From Pseudoips prasinana (taxonomy: Eukaryota; Arthropoda; Insecta; Lepidoptera; Nolidae): a stretch of DNA of 64,000 nt. The stretch is from assembly GCA_951640165.1 (NCBI GenBank), contig OX621241.1, forward strand, positions 8,245,001 through 8,309,000, in the 5' to 3' direction. Below the pieces are notes generated by a model. That model was given only the letters and a program-made list of their open reading frames with translations. It did not search any database and was not told where the DNA came from. Position 1 is the stretch's first letter, and every line of letters begins with the position of its first letter. Made by a program: the position numbers and the translations under genes. Positions 1 through 11,859 of this stretch are shown in pieces.

Positions 1-66
1 GGACTGGCCCCGCGCCTAGTTGCTTAACCTCACCAATCACTTACTGACCGGTGAGAGCTGGCTATT
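1..66 (-). repeat. 5S rRNA-derived SINE fragment
   Basis: The minus strand carries the gaggttaagcaactaggc block and the ctcaccggtcagtaagtgatt block of the family seen in full at 33010..33252 and 56491..56732. Cut by the window edge. Confidence 0.75.
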
Positions 67-699
67 GCGCCTCAAAAAAAAGGCTGATGAAATCATTTAA
101 GTTTGTTTTAAGTTATCTAAGAGAATATTTACCGCTGAATATTTAAAAGTATGCGAGATGCGAGAATTTGTCACATTCAATTCCAAGTGACAACCTGACA
201 TGACTAACTAGCGTGAGAACAAAGCAATGAGGTTGACATCTTCATGCATTTTACATTCGTCTGGAATAAATTAAAGATTAGTTATTCACCTTCACAGAGC
301 CGGTGAATTTAATTTTTTATCACCATACGCTCCATAGTGAGCCATGTACGAGTAAGTAGCTACACTAACGAGTATTCGAAAACAGGCCATACTGCCGTCG
401 TAATACAATTCAATATTCAAATAGAGTTAAGGCCATAGTTAGTGTTACTTAGCTCTTAGACTTAGCTCTAGAAACCCTAAACGTAAAATCTGTATAGCGA
501 TGAACTATTGTTATAAACCGATTTTAATTAGTTTCTTTATTTGCGTAATGAATAAACGAATCAAATTGAAAACCTTACTTCTTCCTTCAATTCTTTTAGA
601 AATCTATACCTATATATCTGTATTTTGAACATAACAGCGTTTAACATGTGAACGGTACGTAGGTATAAGCCAAAAATACAATGTATTACATTTTTGCCT

Positions 700-780
700 G
701 TCTGTATATCTGTTCTGGTTAATCCCCGTAATGGTTGTAGCGATTTCAACGGGACTTTCATTGGTAGATAGCTGGTGTTA
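700..780 (+). repeat. Helitron-like / Lepidoptera dispersed repeat fragment
   Basis: The stretch with gcgatttcaacgggacttt, attggtagatagctggtgt and ataaggattag matches the body of the element at 30330..30598. No CTAG end is present here. Confidence 0.5.
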
Positions 781-836
781 TAAGGATTAGTTTCATGCTT
801 AAATAAGATAACGTGGCCAAAACCTATGTTTGCTCA

Positions 837-1034
<198 letters not shown>

Positions 1035-1200
1035 TTATCAGCACATTGTGACATTTGATGTGAAAATATAGCGGGTCACCTTTACTTTCCAATATTTTAA
1101 TGTTAATCGTAACCTTAATACTCTTGATTTATTAGTATGAACAAACAAAAACTAATAACCTGAAACCATAATATAAATAATAGTAATTATTCATTATTAT

Positions 1201-1277
1201 GGTCGGCCTAGCCAAACTTCGGCCACGGCGGCCATTCTCAATAGAGATTAGCCATCTGCGCGGCACTTATTATATTG
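1201..1277 (-). repeat. SINE-A tail fragment
   Basis: Shares the ttcggccacggcggcca and gagattagccatctgcgcgg blocks with the full copy at 20150..20510. Only the distal tail survives. Confidence 0.7.
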
Positions 1278-1524
1278 GTTTTGTTTAATGATCTCAGTTT
1301 CACTGTTAAATTAGTAGACGTAATTTAACCGTGAAACTATTTTATGTAACACCTTCTATAAAACATATTTCCCGAAAAAAGGTTTTAATTTCCCAATATT
1401 TAAAAACATCTCATACGCCTCTATGGTAAAATACATAGCAACAGTTTATTATTTTTTTACTCGTCTTGAGTATTTCCTATAGCAAGTCAACCTATACATA
1501 TACTCAATTTAGTTTGAACAAAAT

Positions 1525-1585
1525 AAATAAAATAAAATGAAAAAGGTTTTCACGTAGACTTTAAAAAAGCGCTTGTAAATAGTTA
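1525..1585 (-). repeat. Jockey-type LINE 3' tail fragment
   Basis: Contains tttaaaaaagcgcttgtaaa after a run of aaataa units. The same block is at 35335..35460, and inverted at 42780..42890. Confidence 0.6.
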
Positions 1586-1589
1586 GAAA

Positions 1590-2760
1590 GTTACTAGATC
1601 AAGCTAATAATAATGATATATCGACGGTGAAAAAACAATAGCTTCTAAAGCGTGAAATTAAACACCCGAAAATTAACGTTAAAGTAGCTTAGTAGTGACT
1701 GAAAACTTTAATATTTTTAACTAAAGCCCTCTTCCTCCCTTCTACATTTGCTGTGCCTGTCATTGTGGAATTTAAATAAAACATTGAATATTGAGGTTTT
1801 CCACTATGTGGTCTAAAATATGTTAGATCTAAAAATAAAGTGTTTAACAATTTCAGAAAACTTTACGCAGAAGATTGCTATAAATCTCAAATGAACTATG
1901 AGTAAGATCGTAGCAAAGAATTCCTAAGTTTGTTCTTTCCTAAGTTATGTACGACCGCTAAACTAACTTATCTTGAGGCTATCTCAATTTTGTCCAACAA
2001 TGTTATACAACTTTTGCTGCTACTGATGAATTCTTCTACAGCATTCATGCAGTTTTTATAATGTTATAAGAATTCCCGGGGTTGACTGCAATATTTCCTA
2101 ACTGACCACTGGGATAAAAATATGTCTAGTAAAAGTATTCGGAACACGTACCGACTTTCGAACATGAAGCGAATGTATAGTTCAACAACCCACATTTTTG
2201 GTGGTAGAAACTGTTGAAACTATAACCCTCACATTTACATAGTCCAGAATCAAGATTTTTCTATATTTCGTCAATTCCAAAGTATTAAATTAAACTTCTT
2301 ATTTATTATTTTATATTTGGTTTTGAACTTTGTCATATTAATGATAACAGATACAGCGATAATTAACAATGTTAATTTAAAATAAAGATAACATTGTTTA
2401 ACATTGTTTAACGTTAAATTTAAACTGAACCACATCGTCGAAAAGCCATACCTAATATTTATAATAGGAAAAATAAATGGCAGGTTTCTTCCTCAGAACC
2501 GCATTTACGCCGCTTCTCGTTGGTTCTAATAAAGAAATCAATTTTGCGACTTGATCCAGTTGTTTCTACTCTGAGTGGGTTGTTACAACAAGATACACAG
2601 TGTACAGTCAGCAACAGAAGAACCTTCACAGAGACTAGTATTCTTGCCCGTAAGCAATACGATTCAGTATTATACCATAGCAACCGTATTACTTTATTTA
2701 GAAGAAACGTACATTTCTTTATAAAATAAGAATTCCAAGTCTTTCTTAGGTCTAAACATA
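1590..2760. other. AT-rich intronic sequence, nothing recognised
   Basis: No coding similarity, repeat family or structured element was recognised. The overlapping short frames at 2459..2788 lie on opposite strands and look random. Confidence 0.6.
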
Positions 2761-2766
2761 GCATAA

Positions 2767-2869
2767 CTAGCATGGCGTCAAAAATCATGTTTGTTCACAG
2801 CGTACAACCAATGATATCAAACAAAAATCGAACGCTGTAGAGTGACACGAGTCCTCGACGCCATGCTAG
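2767..2869. repeat. Small inverted-repeat element (MITE-like)
   Basis: The outer arms ctagcatggcgtc (2767..2779) and gacgccatgctag (2857..2869) are perfect inverse complements, and inner arms acagcgt / acgctgt are nested inside. The inner tcgaacgctgtagag block reappears, inverted, in the element at 5485..5607. Confidence 0.55.
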
Positions 2870-2879
2870 CTGGAACTAG

Positions 2880-4080
2880 GTTATCTTGTGTTTCATGAAG
2901 GAAATGCTAACAGATGACAAAAATACTGTATAGAGTATGTTGAGATATTTTGTTATTGTAATAGAAAAGTCGATTCCAGCATATGATAAATTATCTCCAC
3001 CTGATCCATGTTGGTAAATTGTATCTGACAACAAGATTCAATATACAACAAGTCAGTTACAATATATTTGAAGATTAGTACCATTATCGTAGTCATTAAG
3101 AATTCAATGTCGTCTAACCATCCTAATTACCTAGTCACAAATGTCCCAGCAATACAACTTGTAACATAAATAGAGAGTGGTTATATATTATAAACAGATA
3201 AGTTTAAGTCTGCAATATAAAAGTTAGGGATAGAGTGTGCCCCTGTATATGCGCATACGCTCGTGCACTATAGTATGTCCTGCGTAATCGGCTAGCTTCC
3301 ACTTGAACACATTGGACATTTTTTGGGCTTTGAATCAGTAGTCGTAAAAATAGGGGCTATAAATAAAGGAACATATTTGTTCTCGAATTGTTCTCGAACA
3401 GGGCACATTCGAGGAGAAATATTTTCCTTACAACCCTACCTTAGATAGTATTTGTAGCCTCACAATCGTGCGTCTGTAGAGCAGCTGTTGGTTCGTACGT
3501 CACGTTTCATGGCTCACAATAGTAATCGAATCGCGTTGTCCCGATTGTCGCGTCATGAGATATAACTTTCTTACTGTACATCTGCGTTCATACGGCTAAC
3601 TGTACATATATATACCATATGTTATATCATTAGGTACAGCGAGTATTAGATATTATATATGACGCCATTTATGACTAATATAGAATAATGATGTTTTTCA
3701 ACCTCGATTGTGCCTTAACAATAAGACGCAAAAACAACTATGATAATCTTAAAATTAAAATAACAGAAAAGAATTTAAAAACCGCTAATTCATTAAATTA
3801 TTAATAATAGAGTTTGATCATTGAATGTAAGGGAAATAATAATTTTATTTTGTCATAAATTCTTTAAGAAAACTAGAAAAGGGATCAACATATTATATAT
3901 TAAACAAAACAGCCAACTTCTAAATTAGAATCTACAACATAGTAAGCTGTCAGATCTAAAAATGATCGCGCATTTGTTACTATAAATGCACACAAAAGTG
4001 GCATATGGTAACTATAGACAATCAAAACACACGCGCTAATTGTTCACATTAAATATACATTATTCCCGCATGGCGTCTTG
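2880..4080. other. Intronic sequence, nothing recognised
   Basis: AT-rich, no gene-like or known repeat-like signal seen. Confidence 0.55.
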
Positions 4081-4086
4081 TTGCAA

Positions 4087-4125
4087 CTATGCTCCACCAA
4101 TCAGGTAATGACAGGTGGAGCATAG
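4087..4125. repeat. Short hairpin, 12-bp perfect stem
   Basis: ctatgctccacc and ggtggagcatag are separated by a 15-nt loop. No known element was identified around it. Confidence 0.55.
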
Positions 4126-4369
4126 CCTTTCTTCGCTCAACTAGTGTACTTGCACCAAAATAGTGCGTTGCAGTAAACAAATAATTGAAATTATCTTATA
4201 TTTTTGCGCGTAAGTAAAGTCGCCAGAGTACCGGGAAGGAGGAGATGACAGGAATAATAACCACACTCGGTATACCGTGTTTCAACTGATTTTCATTTTA
4301 TCTTTAATGGTGCCAGATTATAATTATTATTTTTATTTCTTTTATCTTTGAACAAACAATAATCTACTG

Positions 4370-4530
4370 AGTAAGTAGATACTTAGGTACACCCTTTTTC
4401 TTTTTTACTATACATCTCAATTCCTTACAACAAAAGCAATGGCAATCCTAAGGGCAATTAAACCGCTATATAAAAATAATTAAAACGGCTAATAACAACA
4501 AATGAAAAGCTAGATATATAAATATACACA
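4370..4530. repeat. Diverged dispersed repeat, copy 1
   Basis: Shares gatacttaggtac/gacc, then ttactatacatctcaatt-like, aaaagcaat and aacggctaat blocks in the same order with 7252..7430. Confidence 0.45.
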
Positions 4531-4778
4531 CATAGGCATCGGGCAAATGGGCTGAACCGCAGTGAAAGACTCAGTTTTAAAGCATATAGCATATATGTAC
4601 ATCATTAAATTTCCATCAAAAGGCAAAGTTGCGTCAAATGTAATGGGCATTAGTTCGAACAAATATATTAATTATATCAAAGTAAATTGTTAATTTTATA
4701 ACGAACTATAATATAAAGAGAGTACACTACGAAGACTAATAAAATAATGATTTTTCGGAATTGATATAAAAATATGAA

Positions 4779-4870
4779 TGAGATACTCGTGTATGGTGTT
4801 TCTAATATAAAAATCAAAGTGGGTAGTCACTTTCATTTTTATATTAGAAACACTATACACGAGTATCTCA
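4779..4870. repeat. Long hairpin with 43-bp arms
   Basis: Arm 4779..4821 and arm 4828..4870 are inverse complements with two mismatches around a 6-nt loop (ggtagt). The arms begin and end with tgagatactcgtgta / tacacgagtatctca. Most likely a palindromic MITE. A hairpin RNA precursor is possible but unproven. Confidence 0.8.
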
Positions 4871-5139
4871 TTATACCCAACATGGATGGCTTCCTTGCTA
4901 CTGCATACATACGTGAATGTGGCGGCAGCTTTGAAACTTATTACACCATCTTCTGATATTAAACTTACAGACAGTTTCGGGATTATAAAGGTTAAATATT
5001 GATTTAAGGAAAAATATGAACGTACTTTCAACACATCCATGATGAGCGATGTGGGCATAACATATTACAGATTAAATGTGTTGGTGCAAATACATGTGCA
5101 CTTTCTATTCCTCATTCTCATATTCCGATGGGACGTGCC

Positions 5140-5430
5140 ACCACTCATCATCATCATCATAATATCGTCCACTTATGGACATAGGCCCTTTCAAAAGTTT
5201 CTAACGTTTTTATTTGGAGGGATATGCCACCGCGCTTGGTATGCGAGTTGGCGACCGCAAATAGGTGGCAGTCAGTACATAGGAGGCGCTGCTGCCCGTG
5301 TACCTACCTGGTGTTTCCCTTAGTCGCATTTTACGAAATCCACGGGATGGTGTGGGTTGATCCTAGTAGTCTTTCGCGGGAGGAAACCACACGGCCACCA
5401 CAGGAATGTAATCCAAAGAAAGGCCGACGT
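5140..5430 (-). repeat. LINE 3'-tail-derived repeat with (CAT)n end
   Basis: Starts at catcatcatcatcat and carries the ggacataggccctt, gggatatgccaccgcgc, gagttggcgaccgca and ccacgggatggtgtgg blocks, which also occur at 17388..17650. On the minus strand it ends in (ATG)n, as Lepidoptera LINE tails do. Confidence 0.65.
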
Positions 5431-5484
5431 GTTCTTTGAGTCATGGGGTTCTTTGAGGCACACTTAACATCCTGCCAGCCAGAA

Positions 5485-5607
5485 CAGCGATGAAGAGTCA
5501 TGACTCTCTACAGCGTTCGACCAACCTCTTGCTCGCAGTGATAGACTCGTGATACTAAATTTAATTTCATTGATCGAACGCTGTAACGAATAAATCATCA
5601 TCGCTGC
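5485..5607. repeat. MITE with nested inverted repeats
   Basis: Inner arms ctacagcgttcga / tcgaacgctgta and outer arms agcgatga / tcatcgct are arranged symmetrically. The inner arm is shared with 2767..2869. Confidence 0.6.
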
Positions 5608-5609
5608 AC

Positions 5610-6090
5610 AAGCTGGGCTAATTACAACCCGCTACTGAGAATATTTGGAGACAGAAATACTAATAACATTTTTAGTCGACGGTTAAAAACTACCACTGGG
5701 CCAATGAAGCAATAAACAATGTAGAATACGATTACAAACTCTATAGAGGAGGGTTATGAGGCGGTCAACGGTTTATAACACAAAATTAACACTTATTCAC
5801 GTCATAAATACCTGTATATCAACGTATTATTATTGTTTATGACCAGTCCATATACGATATTCAACGTAATGAATGTCAGGGTGTATGCCGTAATTACTAT
5901 GATTAAGATGGATCGAACAGCTTGATTAAAAACATTTGACACACACTTATTATTATTCATTACGATTCAATTACTCATCAATAATTAATTTTGTATCAAT
6001 TAAGAGCGATTACTAGTAGACATTTGGCCATACAACGTCTTCCTCATTTTATGCCCTAGATTTTTTGACATGACATTATTTTTAAACTCT
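5610..6090. other. AT-rich intronic sequence, nothing recognised
   Basis: No recognised signal. Confidence 0.55.
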
Positions 6091-6095
6091 GTATT

Positions 6096-6234
6096 GTACA
6101 CACGGCTTATAACAGAACTACACATCAAGCTATACATTTCCAGTATAAGCTGATCTTGTGTTGTATAGGATTTCCATACAATGACAGGTCAGCTTATATA
6201 GGAAATGTATAGCCTGATATGTAGCCGTGTGTAC
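6096..6234. repeat. 139-bp MITE with long terminal inverted repeats
   Basis: Both ends start gtacacacggct. The arms continue with ggctatacatttcc- and tataagctga-type blocks inverted on the right. The left arm carries about 13 extra bases, so the arms are imperfect over roughly 50 bp. Confidence 0.7.
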
Positions 6235-6602
6235 TAAAATATTAATTAGTTTAAGAAAAATACACATTTGAGAGAACAGTACAATTATATTGATATCTGC
6301 CAAAAACCATGGTCAATCGTTCGTTTTATGTATAAACGTTTGTTTGTAGAATTTTTTGACCCTCCAAAAATAAACAACAAAAAGCAATTTACCGATCAAA
6401 AATTTACGGACAAAAATAAAACCGTGTGTAAACCGGCGTATCCGTTTAGGAGATAAAGCTAGCAACAGAATGAATATCTATAACCTGGATGAGATCTCTC
6501 TAAACGATAAGGCCGCCATTTGTATAAGCCTGAGTAAAACTTTACAGTATGTAAATGTTAGTAAATATGTAAGTAATTGGTGTATATTAAGAGTCCGACG
6601 CC

Positions 6603-6731
6603 GCGCCGTGGCTCGGTTGGTAATGAACCTGCCTTCTTATCCAAAGGTTGCGGTTTCGATCCTTGCACAGTACAAATATATGTGTTCATGAATATGTCTA
6701 TTTGTCTTGGGTCTTGGTATTTTCTGTGTAT
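6603..6731 (+). repeat. SINE-B copy, tRNA-like head and central part
   Basis: A-box-like gtggctcggttggtaatg and B-box-like ggtttcgatcc precede tatgtctatttgtcttggg, as in other SINE-B copies. The distal part resumes at about 6905..6957 (gctagatggcgctgtgtgat), with a MITE between them. Confidence 0.65.
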
Positions 6732-6741
6732 TTTACAATGT

Positions 6742-6848
6742 ATAGACGTCAGCCAGCACATCCAGCTACCCCAATCTGTCAAATTTATTTTATAGATTTT
6801 CTACTTTATCACAAAAGCATAAAGGTCACTTTCAATTGGAGAAATTTG
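6742..6848. repeat. MITE (GCCAGCACATC family) inserted within a SINE
   Basis: Contains cagccagcacatccagctac, ccccaatctgtcaaattt, tatagattt and the tcaattggagaaatttga arm. The right end is eroded compared with 58911..59051. Confidence 0.65.
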
Positions 6849-7251
6849 ATAGTTGCAAAATAAAAGAAATAAGTATTCCCATCCGTAATCTAGTATTCAT
6901 AATAAACGGTTTGCGTAATTCGGGCTAGATGGCGCTGTGTGATATGTCCCGAAAATTACCCATTTTATTTTTCTATACCATAACAGGTAACTTTTACATT
7001 TTCAAACTTTCCTTCAACCTATCGGATTCGGGCGTCGCTACATTTCTGGCACAATATGTCATGTGGAATAACGACCTCGGACTTCGGCTCAGACAGAATA
7101 TTAGCTCACCTGACGTCAAAATTAGTCCTGACATCTCAAAATTCCCACGGTTTAGTCATTCCAGTCGGACTTTCATAGAGCCAGCCATTTTATCTTAGAA
7201 CACACAATTACCTACTAAGTACTTAGCACCCTACATAACCCTTTTACGACG

Positions 7252-7430
7252 TACGTAAGTCGATACTTAGGTAGACCCTTTTTTACTACCTCTCAATTCT
7301 TGATAATAAAAGAAATCAACTAAACTAAAGGCAAATAATCCACAACTAAAAAAATGAGAACGGCTATTAACTGTTTTAGTTTAACTAGCTAACAAATAAA
7401 AGATAATATAAGATATATACAAACATGGCT
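7252..7430. repeat. Diverged dispersed repeat, copy 2
   Basis: Diverged partner of 4370..4530: shared gatacttaggta, cctctcaattct, aaaagaaat and gaacggctat blocks in the same order. Confidence 0.45.
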
Positions 7431-7609
7431 TCGCCCGAATAACATCCAAACCAAAAGCAACCGGAACCGTAGTCGTCAGCCACCATCAGATTTTTTTTGC
7501 TGGTTAGAGATTCCCTCTGCGCACACCGGGACTTCGGGGAGCTAAGATCGATTAATAGACGGAACCGAAATGTTGCAAATAGCTAAATAAAGTCACTAAA
7601 TAAGTCAAG

Positions 7610-7720
7610 ACGATAAATGGCTGACCCCCAAAGTAATTAACGTCTGCGCGCTTCGGAGGGCACGTTAAGATGTCGGTCTAGGTTGTAGTCTTTCAAACAC
7701 CCCAAGTACCTAACTATAGC
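7610..7720 (+). repeat. 5S-SINE fragment, degenerate
   Basis: The blocks cttcggagggcacgttaaga and tgtcggtctaggttgtagtc match the central part of the 5S-SINE, preceded by a mutated atgggtgaccgcc block. Confidence 0.6.
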
Positions 7721-8218
7721 CTATATGATAATCTAATTGAGACGCGCTGAAGATCTATCAAAATCCAGAGACCTTGGCGGGACATTTTAAACTTGCAACC
7801 CTGAGACAGCAACGCCCTCTAGCGCTGTTTCTAACGCCAAAACAAATTAACGACACCCCGGCGCTCCGCGATGAGTTTAATTTCCCAGCGGGTGTACCGC
7901 AGTTTTCATCTACACGCAAGTCCAGAGTTTTATGATGAAACCACGTAATGCTTACCTGGTGGAATGAGCCATTTAAGTTGGCAAAACACCGTTACCATTA
8001 TTACGAAACAGCGGGCAACATTATAATATATTATAAGTACGAGAAGTTTCTATCGGCAACCCACGGTAAAACAACGATCACGAAACCAGCATCAACATAA
8101 CTTATTATGATAATATAATAATGGAACCTAACCTAATAGAATAACTGCTTAAAAAACCAAACCAACTAAAAAGTATAAAATTATTTCATGTGTCACATAA
8201 ATTGAGCGTGTACTACCA

Positions 8219-8350
8219 CAGTACAGTGACTCAGTTGGTAGTATACCTGCCTTGTGATCCAAAGTTTGCGGGTTCGATTGGCGCACAAAACAAATATGTG
8301 TTATTATGACCATGCCTATTTGTCTTAGACTGGGTGTTTTCTGTGTGGAC
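8219..8350 (+). repeat. SINE-B-like, tRNA head
   Basis: A-box-like gactcagttggtagtatacc and B-box gggttcgattgg, then atgcctatttgtctta and gtgttttctgtgt. A SINE-B tail (tacaagctttgcttagct) lies separately at about 8600..8680. Confidence 0.6.
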
Positions 8351-8599
8351 ATAACTTAAGGAGAGCGACTACCTGTGAACTAATTAAACAAAACTTGTTT
8401 GTTAAGTCCGTAAAAACATAGTTCGGCGCCCGAGATAAATTTATACAAATTTCGCCCAATTACATACAATACAAAATGTATCAGCTGATCGTGCAGATAA
8501 TTTTTCTTAATGTATTTTGTATGTTAATGATACACGTTGTTTAGGTTCTGAGGCAATTAAGATCCGTAAGTTGAGTCCACTATTTAAGTTACAACTTGT

Positions 8600-8680
8600 A
8601 TATTTATAAAAAAGCCAAAGTCCATGGTACAAGCTTTGCTTAGCTTCGGCTAGATGGTGCTGTGTGATATGAATACCTGG
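8600..8680 (+). repeat. SINE-B tail, separated from its head
   Basis: Carries catggtacaagctttgctta and gctagatggtgctgtgtgat, the usual SINE-B 3' part. It is 250 bp from the head at 8219..8350, which suggests an insertion. Confidence 0.5.
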
Positions 8681-9059
8681 TTTTACCATATACTTTTTTA
8701 TTTATTTTATTAATTACATATGTCATTATTGGCACCATCTTCAAATGATATAATTTGTTTATAGCTGGTATAATTAAATACTTTTAAGCCGATTTTGAAT
8801 CGGTGTTTTGGTTTTCCCAACAGTTTTTTAATATATATTTTTTTATATCACAACGCCCGCAATAGTAATTGCAACGTAATTGACGAACACTAAGCATATC
8901 CTGACTCAGACCAACTTCACATGGATCATACAAATCCTCGAAGGTCCTGTGCGTACCCGTGACACAAAGTGTAGAGGCAACTGTCTTATCTTCTTTATTA
9001 ATTAGGTCGAAAATCTTTAATCGCCTTTTTTCCACCTTTAACGGGTGGTATTTTTTCAT

Positions 9060-9690
9060 TAAATTTAGATGATTCCAAACAATTAGAATATTTTCCCAAA
9101 CAAAAACAAGGATTTTTCAAATAGGTTCATATATGACTATATGACAAAATTACAACATAAAAAATGGTGAAACCAAATTGAGAACCTTTTCAGTTTTTGA
9201 AGCCGGGTCTGTAACGTTTAATCATATAAGAATACTGATATGAAACTGAGCTGAATATCATCTCGAATTATATAGCTTTCAGATAAAATATACTGTTGTG
9301 TAATCGGCTCATCCGTCTGGGAGCTACGTGACGCCACAGACATACAAATACATGTCAAACATGTGGTGTTTACCTTGTGATTGTTATACTACTATTTTTA
9401 TAATAGTTTATTCTCACGAGTACTGTTTGTATAAACTATTGACAGTGAACCAAATAATTTCAATAAAACTCCTCTTTTTGTGTTGCTGGTCAACGCAATG
9501 GTCAACATTACATATTCTCACATAAGTAATCATGTTGCTTGGCAATATAACAGAATGCAATTGATTTTATCTCCTGTGCCAACTCTTAAAGCTTCAGAAG
9601 AATGTTAGTACCGAGTTTTGCAGCAATCCGAATAGTCCATAGAAGGCCGAGCTATAATATTCAGCCCGTCACAAATTTGTTGCCAGACAG
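9060..9690. other. Intronic sequence, nothing recognised
   Basis: AT-rich without gene or repeat signal. Confidence 0.5.
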
Positions 9691-9759
9691 CCTGACAGCG
9701 AGTATTACATTTTAGAACAAAGCAACCATAACGTAGGGGGCGAGAAAAGTGGCGAGTAA

Positions 9760-9950
9760 ATGTTGTTTATTGAGTAGCGCAGCGGGTTCATTACTGGCAG
9801 GTCGTCGGCCGGCGCGCGCGCACCCGACCGCGACGCGCTCCTGCATCAGGAGGACATTGCACCGCCAACCACTGACCATCGCCATTACATTAATTGTGAC
9901 CCCGTAATGGTATCCAATCAAAGTTTCCGCGAAGTGCTGCTAACTTATGG
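9760..9950. other. GC- and CpG-rich island in the nemo intron
   Basis: A compact stretch with ggccggcgcgcgcgcacccg and gaccgcgacgcgctcctgc sits in otherwise AT-rich DNA and matches none of the repeats in this window. A tccaatcaaag block at its right edge fits the TCF/LEF consensus (ATCAAAG). It could be an enhancer or alternative promoter; this is inference. Confidence 0.4.
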
Positions 9951-9959
9951 CTTGCACTT

Positions 9960-10980
9960 CAGTTGGGGGGAATTTTATGTTTTCATTACGTTTGACGTTA
10001 ATTGCGTGAAAGTGGCACTAAGTACTTTTTCATACGAGCACATGCTATATTATTACACAGTAATGGCCTAACCCTAGTTTGAGATATAAGGACTACATAG
10101 CGTAATAAACTTTGTTTTCTTATTCAAACGTAAACTCCAGCCTGACTGCAAAGGTGATTATTTATAATAATAATTAGAACACTATTGCGTCATATAGTTT
10201 ACAATCAACATAAATGAAAAAAATACAGTAATATTGCTTATGTTTCAACCTTATCGCTAAAAGCGGTTTTAGATCTATTCCAGGCAACCAACGATTTGGA
10301 TGAAGTTAATATGAAAAAAGAATATGGTGTACAAAATAGATAAGAAACGAGTTAGGGTTATGATCATACTGATCAAATTATCCAACTTTAGCAGAGGTTT
10401 ATTCTGACGACTTGGCCATGAAAATTAAAATCAATAAAAACTACTGAAAAGTATAAAAATATAAGATTTTTCTAAATTAAAACATTTGAAAAGCATAGTT
10501 TCAATGGCATCCGACCTTTCGGAATTGTAAAGTTCCTCAACTCGGATCCCATTTAAGCATATACATTAGACTAGAAACCATTGCAATCGGTAATAATTGA
10601 GCTATAACAGCATAAGATATTATAATCAAATTAATGAAACATAACTCTCAATTTAAGTAACATTTAGATGAAATTCAGTCAGACATATGCTTATAACTCA
10701 GGACACCCCCTCTATATCTTATGGAAAATAAGCGCTATCAGAATATGCGTAGATAGTATCCCTTTAAGCGTGGACGGACTATTTTATAATGAAAGTCCAT
10801 CAGTACAAAAATTTATAAGACACTAGCCTTATAAATGATTGTCTCCTAATAAACTAAAACACAAATCTCATCTGTATACAATTATGTCCGTGCATTGAAT
10901 GAATAAACACTTTATATTTCTCTCTTTGTAATTATATTAGAGGTACCTACATTCATGGACAATCTTTTTGAATGTTTTGA
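9960..10980. other. AT-rich intronic sequence, nothing recognised
   Basis: No recognised signal. Confidence 0.5.
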
Positions 10981-11009
10981 TGATAGAATGCTTATTACTC
11001 AATTACAAC

Positions 11010-11107
11010 AAAACGGCTGAGATGAAATTTGGAATGGAGATAAGTCATACCCCGAATTAACACAAGGCTACTAAAAACTCGCAGGTAAAACTGCGGGGTG
11101 CAGCTAG
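11010..11107 (+). mobile_element. Helitron-like non-autonomous element, 3' part
   Basis: Contains aaaacggctgagatgaaatt, accccgaattaacaca and a terminal aaaactgcggggtgcagctag followed by T. These match the distal half of 23419..23603. The 5' TC end is not resolved. Confidence 0.55.
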
Positions 11108-11489
11108 TTCCCATAAATGGGCCCCGACAATTGGATTGACTTTTAAAGGCACATTTCAAAGACATCTTATACCGTATTCGAAGATGTAGAGATATCGACA
11201 TCAGTAACTCGCTTCACACCGAATGTTTGCTCACGCGCAGTGACGTTGAACCAATAAGAGTGCGCATGAGTCCCGATCTCACGCTCCCGATCAATTTGGT
11301 ACAGCAGTCGGCATACAGCTTTCACAATTAACGCTCAAACAACTGTAAACTGCACTTCGTTAGAGAACTCCTGACCATAAAAGAATGACTGGACGGGTGT
11401 AGAGGGTAAGGTCGAGCCCTACCTGTGTCCACGTGTATCGAGGTACACTCACACAACTATTTGCGGATTCTTGTTCCGCATTTTGACTG

Positions 11490-11690
11490 CACGTGTGGCG
11501 CAGCGGCTAAGACAGTCGCATCGCCTCTTCGTGTCGCGGGTTCGGGTCCCGCGCCGGACAACTATTTGTGTGACCCATAAATAGTTGTTCTGAGTCTGGA
11601 TGTAATTTGTGTCCGTCTATTATATGTTTGTAAAATACCCCGCGACACAGGGATTAAATTCCCTAGTGCGGGCGTTGTGAATGAAAACCA
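11490..11690 (+). repeat. SINE-C, tRNA-derived
   Basis: The tRNA-like head has gtggcgcagcggctaagac and a strong B box, cgggttcgggtcccgcg. The body includes actatttgtgtgacccata and the ccccgcgacacagggattaa block near the end. The head does not have a matching acceptor stem, so it is not a functional tRNA gene. Confidence 0.7.
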
Positions 11691-11805
11691 AATCTGGCAG
11701 TTCGCCGTGTCCTGGCAATTAATGTCTTAGACCCTCGTGATACAATCTTTTACTAGCTTAATAAATACTGTTGCAGTTATAACAAAAGCGAAAAAATAAT
11801 ACATT

Positions 11806-11850
11806 CGAAGTGCGAGTCGGTCTCACTTACCGAGGCTTCCATAGAAACTT
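11806..11850 (+). repeat. Fragment of GGCCAAGTGCGAGTCGG repeat
   Basis: gaagtgcgagtcggtctcac resembles the start of the repeat at 21036..21301. Confidence 0.4.
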
Positions 11851-11859
11851 GTAAATATG

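Noticed and set aside
2459..2788. A 109-residue minus-strand protein
   Set aside because: An overlapping plus-strand frame is equally open and neither shows any motif; it overlaps a MITE.
4696..5058. A 120-residue minus-strand protein
   Set aside because: It reads through both arms of the long hairpin, giving a repeated peptide; not a real gene.
11490..11560. A tRNA gene on the plus strand
   Set aside because: Only the SINE-C head; no matching acceptor stem and a SINE body follows.
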